Of a stretch of 64,000 nucleotides of DNA, positions 60,205-64,000 are shown one piece after another (the first letter of the stretch is position 1; each line of letters opens with the position of its first letter). Where the stretch lies: assembly GCA_963662175.1 (NCBI GenBank), contig OY759214.1, positions 102,696,115-102,760,114 of the forward strand, given 5' to 3'. A program made the translations under genes and the position numbers. A model generated the notes under the pieces. That model was not told the DNA's origin and ran no database searches. It was given only the letters and a program-made list of their open reading frames with translations. This DNA comes from Aradus depressus. Taxonomy: Eukaryota; Arthropoda; Insecta; Hemiptera; Aradidae.

Positions 60205-61483
60205 GACTTCGACTGTCGACCTCTAGGTTGACATTCGAGACAAATTTATGTGAGCCCGAAACAGGACTTTTTGGCCCTAATTCCGATATAGCTCCATTCT
60301 TCTGTCACACTGGTAATTTTACTCTCCGTCAGGTAAATTGACGAAGGTGAAAAGGGGTTCTTCTTTTATAGCTGTTACCTGCTCCCAGCCTCTTTGGGTT
60401 CAGTTTCTTTCTTCATTCCTCAATATATTATATATTGTAACGATGCTTATCTTAACTACTTAACATTTACTTAGAATAAAGATACTTAATGATTGGTATA
60501 AAAATGAATTAAAAGATAAGACGTACATTTTTACTTATATAATTTTTATTTTTATTCAAAAATCTTTTTTTTTTTTCTTTTCTGCTAATTATTGATTTTT
60601 TTTTTTTTAAAGAAGGTTAGTCACATGTACACATTTATATTACCCCAATAAAAAATTGGCCTGCATGCTGTCTTGAGAAGATGAACGATGCCTCCGTGTT
60701 GTATCATTTATGAGATGGGATGGCTGTTCGACTTCAGACGTTTTTTTCTGATTCTTCTTTGTAGTCAGTTACTTATGAAATAGCCATTGATGATTTCTGC
60801 ATGATCTGGCTCTTGGTGCCTCTAACATTGGATCTTCAGATGACGAGATACACATACTTGTTTTTGTATTGCTAAATGTCCTCAGACAAGCAACTCACTT
60901 CCCTGCACATTTTTACACATCCCTTCACAGACACCTCGCATACCTCACTCTGAACACCCACGACGAGAGACAACCTTGTTTCCTCGTGGGAACCAAAAAA
61001 AAGGTCTCCATCTTTTTGCACTCCTATTTTTTTATTGGCTAAAATTTTCACTGCCTTTATTAAAACAAAACATTTTTTTTTCTTCTTTTATTTACATTTT
61101 ATTTATTTTTTTCATTCTATTTCTTATTCCTAATTTTTATGACTCACAAGTAAGTTGTTACAGTATTTAAATAATTTACAAAATATATAATTTCATTTTA
61201 TACATTAAGCGATTGTTGAACAGTATCAAGTTGTGATAACCTCATATATCCTCATACTCGCTGGATATAGGCTTGGCATAATGATCTATTTGTAATTACA
61301 TTTATTTCTTTTCCTTTAATAGTGTAATGGTGAATATGGTCAATGTGGACCATTACAATATATATATTTCCACTACATACATCATTTATTTTATATATAT
61401 TTAAAAAAAATACATTCAGACCGCGCAAATCCATTACACTACAGTATAATAATATTATTATCTTTTTTTTTTTGTTTCTTTAG
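60205..61483. other. AT-rich sequence without recognised genes
   Basis: Only T-runs and low-complexity segments were seen. A short inverted repeat, gtaatggt / accattac, lies at about 61324-61356. The last 25 bases form the pyrimidine-rich acceptor of the candidate exon at 61484. Confidence 0.4.
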
Positions 61484-61580
61484 CACACTAACGGTCAGAA
61501 TACAAAGCACTCCTCTCCAGAAAAACTATTAAATGACAAAATTGTACATGCATTAAATATCGCCATTCCAAATGAAGAAG
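61484..61580 (+). CDS. candidate exon 5 of a split host gene
   Basis: A 97-bp block follows an excellent acceptor (T-run ending in gtttctttag, to 61483) and precedes the donor gtatta at 61581. Only phase 0 is open; it encodes HTNGQNTKHSSPEKLLNDKI, then VHALNIAIPNEE, with one base left over. That phase is the one left by candidate exon 4. An odorant-binding protein usually ends soon after the sixth cysteine, so this would be an unusual C-terminal extension, or an exon of another gene. The 83-bp satellite starts about 40 bp after the donor and would be intronic. Confidence 0.4.
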
Positions 61581-61618
61581 GTATTATGACACTTTTCTTT
61601 TTTTCTCTTTCATTTTTG

Positions 61619-64000
61619 TATCTTAATATTTGAATATATAATAAGACTTATTTACGTTAAAGTGTAACATGATAGACCCCTCGTCCAACACCCCCTACCT
61701 TAACATTTGAATGTTTAATAATACTTATTTACATTAACCTGTAGCATGATAGATAGACGACTTCTCGGCCACCCCTCCTCTCTTAACATTTGAATGTTTA
61801 ATAATACTTATTTACATTAACCTGTAGCATGATAGAAAGACGACTCCTCGGCCACCCCTCCTCCCTTAACATTTGAATGTTTAATAATACTTATTTACAT
61901 TAACCTGTAGCATGATAGAAAGACGACTCCTCGGCCACCCCTCCTCTCTTAACATTTGAATGTTTAATAATACTTATTTACATTAACCTGTAGCATGATA
62001 GAAAGACGACTCCTCGGCCACCCCTCCTCCCTTAACATTTGAATATTTAATAATACTTATTTACATTAACCTGTAGCATGATAGAAAGACGACTCCTCGG
62101 CCACCCCTCCTCTCTTAACATTTGAATGTTAAATAATACTTATTTACATTAACCTGTAGCATGATAGAAAGACGACTCCTCGGCCACCCCTCCTCTCTTA
62201 ACATTTGAATGTTTAATAATACTTATTTACATTAACCTGTAGCATGATAGAAAGACGACTCCTCGGCCACCCCTCCTCTCTTAACATTTGAATGTTTAAT
62301 AATACTTATTTACATTAACCTGTAGCATGATAGAAAGACGACTCCTCGGCCACCCCTCCTCTCTTAACATTTGAATGTTTAATAATACTTATTTACATTA
62401 ACCTGTAGCATGATAGAAAGACGACTTCTCGGCCACCCCTCCTCTCTTAACATTTGAATGTTTAATAATACTTATTTACATTAACCTGTAGCATGATAGA
62501 AAGACGACTCCTCGGCCACCCCTCCTCTCTTAACATTTGAATGTTTAATAATACTTATTTACATTAACCTGTAACATGATAGATAGAAGACTCCTCGGCC
62601 ACCCCTCCTCCCTTAACATTTGAATGTTTAATAATACTTATTTACATTAACCTGTAGCATGATAGAAAGACGACTCCTCGGCCACCCCTCCTCTCTTAAC
62701 ATTTGAATGTTTAATAATACTTATTTACATTAACCTGTAGCATGATAGAAAGACGACTCCTCGGCCACCCCTCCTCTCTTAACATTTGAATGTTTAATAA
62801 TACTTATTTACATTAACCTGTAGCATGATAGAAAGACGACTCCTCGGCCACCCCTCCTCTCTTAACATTTGAATGTTTAATAATACTTATTTACATTAAC
62901 CTGTAGCATGATAGAAAGACGACTCCTCGGCCACCCCTCCTCTCTTAACATTTGAATGTTTAATAATACTTATTTACATTAACCTGTAGCATGATAGAAA
63001 GACGACTCCTCGGCCACCCCTCCTCTCTTAACATTTGAATGTTTAATAATACTTATTTACATTAACCTGTAGCATGATAGAAAGACGACTCCTCGGCCAC
63101 CCCTCCTCTCTTAACATTTGAATGTTTAATAATACTTATTTACATTAACCTGTAGCATGATAGAAAGACGACTCCTCGGCCACCCCTCCTCTCTTAACAT
63201 TTGAATGTTTAATAATACTTATTTACATTAACCTGTAGCATGATAGAAAGACGACTCCTCGGCCACCCCTCCTCTCTTAACATTTGAATGTTTAATAATA
63301 CTTATTTACATTAACCTGTAGCATGATAGAAAGACGACTCCTCGGCCACCCCTCCTCCCTTAACATTTGAATGTTTAATAATACTTATTTACATTAACCT
63401 GTAGCATGATAGAAAGACGACTCCTCGGCCACCCCTCCTCCCTTAACATTTGAATGTTTAATAATACTTATTTACATTAACCTGTAACATGATAGAAAGA
63501 CGACTCCTCGGCCACCCCTCCTCTCTTAACATTTGAATGTTTAATAATACTTATTTACATTAACCTGTAGCATGATAGAAAGACGACTCCTCGGCCACCC
63601 CTCCTCTCTTAACATTTGAATGTTTAATAATACTTATTTACATTAACCTGTAACATGATAGAAAGACGACTCCTCGGCCACCCCTCCTCCCTTAACATTT
63701 GAATGTTTAATAATACTTATTTACATTAACCTGTAGCATGATAGAAAGACGACTCCTCGGCCACCCCTCCTCTCTTAACATTTGAATGTTTAATAATACT
63801 TATTTACATTAACCTGTAACATGATAGAAAGACGACTCCTCGGCCACCCCTCCTCCCTTAACATTTGAATGTTTAATAATACTTATTTACATTAACCTGT
63901 AACATGATAGATAGACGACTCCTCGGCCACCCCTCCTCCCTTAACATTTGAATGTTTAATAATACTTATTTACATTAACCTGTAACATGATAGAAAGACG
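61619..64000 (+). repeat. 83-bp satellite array, about 28 copies, running off the window
   Basis: Units carry 'cttaacatttgaatgtttaa', 'taatacttatttacattaac', 'ctgtagcatgatagaaagac' and 'gactcctcggccacccctcc'. Unit starts such as 61865 and 61948 are 83 bp apart. The first unit is strongly diverged and the second partly so; later ones differ mainly at ctccctt/ctctctt, gtagcatg/gtaacatg and agaaagac/agatagac. Homogeneity rises into the array, so the true array centre lies beyond the window. No relation to the 78-bp family was seen. Confidence 0.97.

Overview
The window looks like AT-rich nuclear DNA from an insect or other arthropod. It has no operons, ribosome binding sites or dense genes. It is full of non-LTR retrotransposons of the Jockey, R1, CR1-like and RTE types, plus Penelope-like, hAT, Ty3/Gypsy and Polinton-type remnants, and several satellite or minisatellite families. 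The species cannot be told from the sequence. No rRNA, tRNA or CRISPR array was seen.

Layout. 1-6.4 kb: unique AT-rich DNA with a 105-bp x3 tandem repeat, a GC-rich retroelement fragment, two blocks of a 66-bp tandem repeat and a dispersed ~140-bp repeat with poly-C runs. 6.5-8.1 kb: decayed satellite copies around a broken protein-primed DNA polymerase B (Polinton/Maverick type). 8.16-36.66 kb: about 28.5 kb of one head-to-tail 78-bp satellite (about 365 copies) with clear higher-order structure. 36.66-39.34 kb: a 5'-truncated CR1/Jockey-group LINE ending in a 24-bp tandem tail. 39.7-40.3 kb: a 22-bp minisatellite. 41.2-46.6 kb: three broken R1-clade copies in +, -, + orientation and a 16-bp minisatellite. 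47.2-52.8 kb: a Jockey element split inside its reverse-transcriptase catalytic motif by a hAT transposon, which carries two further insertions. 53-60.4 kb: RNase H-bearing LINE fragments, a Penelope-like remnant, a second CR1-like copy with a minisatellite grown from its own coding sequence, a fresh RTE insertion with perfect target duplications, and a LINE holding a Gypsy integrase remnant. 61.6 kb to the end: an 83-bp satellite that runs off the window.

The likely host gene is spread thinly through this. Five short plus-strand candidate exons (1660-1688, 6414-6449, 39574-39688, 40406-40488, 61484-61580) have AG/GT borders, mostly strong donors, and one mutually compatible reading phase. 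Joined conceptually, the middle exons show the spacing of an insect odorant-binding protein, with three of the usual cysteine positions replaced. If this is right, the 28-kb satellite, most LINEs and the minisatellites lie inside introns of one gene of at least 60 kb. This is an inference from splice signals and spacing; no transcript data were available.
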